Shown: piece by piece, positions 63,801-64,000 of the stretch
Numbering within the stretch: the stretch's first letter is position 1
How the letters are laid out: each line of letters begins with the position of its first letter
Source: Symbiodinium natans
Lineage: Eukaryota > Sar > Dinophyceae > Suessiales > Symbiodiniaceae
Length of the DNA: 64,000 nt
Direction: 5' to 3'
Assembly (NCBI GenBank): GCA_905221605.1
Contig: CAJNDS010001557.1
Span: 420,001-484,000, forward strand
The notes under the pieces: model-generated
Databases searched by the model: none
Told to the model about the DNA's origin: nothing
Seen by the model: only the letters and a program-made list of their open reading frames with translations
Made by a program: the position numbers and the translations under genes

Positions 63801-63998
63801 AGTGGAGCAGGCCGTGGTGATAGCGCCGAAGAAGCGTTTAAGGGACCCTATGCGATTCATGAGGAAGGTCCGAAACGTCACAAGGCTCCAAGTGTTGGGC
63901 GCGCCAGTCAGCGGGAAGTCTTCCGCGGTTTGGCAGGCTTCAAGTAGGCTCATATCGTCATCGCCCAGTGGGTCTGCGGGGAGACTCAACTGCAGCAT
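60845..63998 (-). CDS. Large intronless ORF of unknown function, one 1-nt frame break, runs off right edge
   Basis: Frame A (63998-63459, at least 179 codons, 5' end beyond the window) ends in TGA just where frame B (63472-60845, 875 codons) takes over. Reading across, the protein continues smoothly if one base in the CGCAAAG stretch near 63475 is ignored, so a 1-nt insertion or sequencing error is likely. The N-terminal part is ordered (SLVTFRTFLMNRIGSLKRFF), the middle ~270 residues are Pro/Arg/Thr-rich and disordered, and the C-terminal half is ordered and helical (YRAYEVFLNGIPNQLQDSDM; VVIGFPESDN-type segments) with a CPKCPTTKY zinc-ribbon-like pair and ANQNIEHFWSVFNLEWPDTS. No known catalytic motif. 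More than 1,050 residues without an intron, in mobile-rich sequence, suggests an element-encoded or retroposed gene. Confidence 0.6.
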
Positions 63999-64000
63999 AA

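Noticed and set aside
1-64000. CRISPR arrays, bacterial operons, tRNA or rRNA genes
   Set aside because: No spaced direct-repeat array of the right form, no Shine-Dalgarno-led operons, and no cloverleaf or rRNA core sequence noticed by eye. A covariance-model scan would be needed to exclude tRNAs.

Overview
This window reads as nuclear DNA of a dinoflagellate, probably a core lineage of the Symbiodiniaceae or Polarella type. Four things point there. Every gene I can support lies on the minus strand, a 64-kb one-way gene array. Genes are cut into small exons (25-150 nt), and the splice junctions that keep frame and protein homology are often GC-AG or GA-AG as well as GT-AG. Telomere-type TTTAGGG/CCCTAAA arrays are scattered through the interior and sit inside introns. 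The gene content also fits: a ciliary WD-repeat gene, near-identical 'DSRTLASAS' WD40 arrays, RS-domain proteins, tyrosine-recombinase retroelements and copia remnants. All exon models were built by eye, using splice dinucleotides, codon phase and remembered family motifs. No search was run.

Layout, left to right. 0.4-13.3 kb: a CFAP251/WDR66-like ciliary WD40 gene (about 13344 to 2579, minus) with at least 14 exons. Its introns carry telomere-type arrays and small inverted-repeat elements, and one 5.1-kb intron holds a complete-looking PTC7-type PP2C phosphatase gene (10276-7443, minus). A METTL21-like protein methyltransferase (2412-431, minus) follows, and a GTG-CCT-CTG minisatellite fills 4.1-5.35 kb. 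13.6-25 kb: orphan exons, a 900-codon RS/SPKR-repeat protein (18515-15813) with probable 5' exons up to 20 kb, and a run of Ala/Glu/Pro/Lys-rich exons (24.8-20.0 kb) separated by telomere-type repeats. 25-32 kb: mostly non-coding, with one intronless 597-residue polytopic membrane protein (29865-28072). 32.4-35.7 kb: a decayed WD40 array and, beside it, an intact seven-blade WD40 gene. 38.4-40.6 kb: a leucine-rich-repeat gene read as one-repeat exons. 43.2-47.4 kb: a multi-exon, multi-pass membrane protein of unknown family.

At about 48.3 kb the character changes. TTTAGGG arrays stop and mobile DNA dominates: a tyrosine-recombinase element (48.3-54.7 kb) with AT-rich direct repeats at both ends, a copia remnant with a membrane-spanning tail (55.0-55.7 kb), an AT-rich stretch, a diverged tandem repeat of about 1.1 kb (58.2-60.6 kb), and a long intronless ORF of unknown function that runs off the right edge with one apparent 1-nt frame break.

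The most interesting signal is how introns are built here. Telomere-type repeats supply both the GT (G/GTTTAG) and AG (TTTAG/G) ends of introns or fill them. At least one intron (3057-3197) is almost entirely a 115-bp terminal-inverted-repeat element with relatives elsewhere in the window. Several GA-AG introns are flanked by the same short direct repeat, such as GAGGAC or CAGGAC. This fits intron gain by inserted elements (introners).
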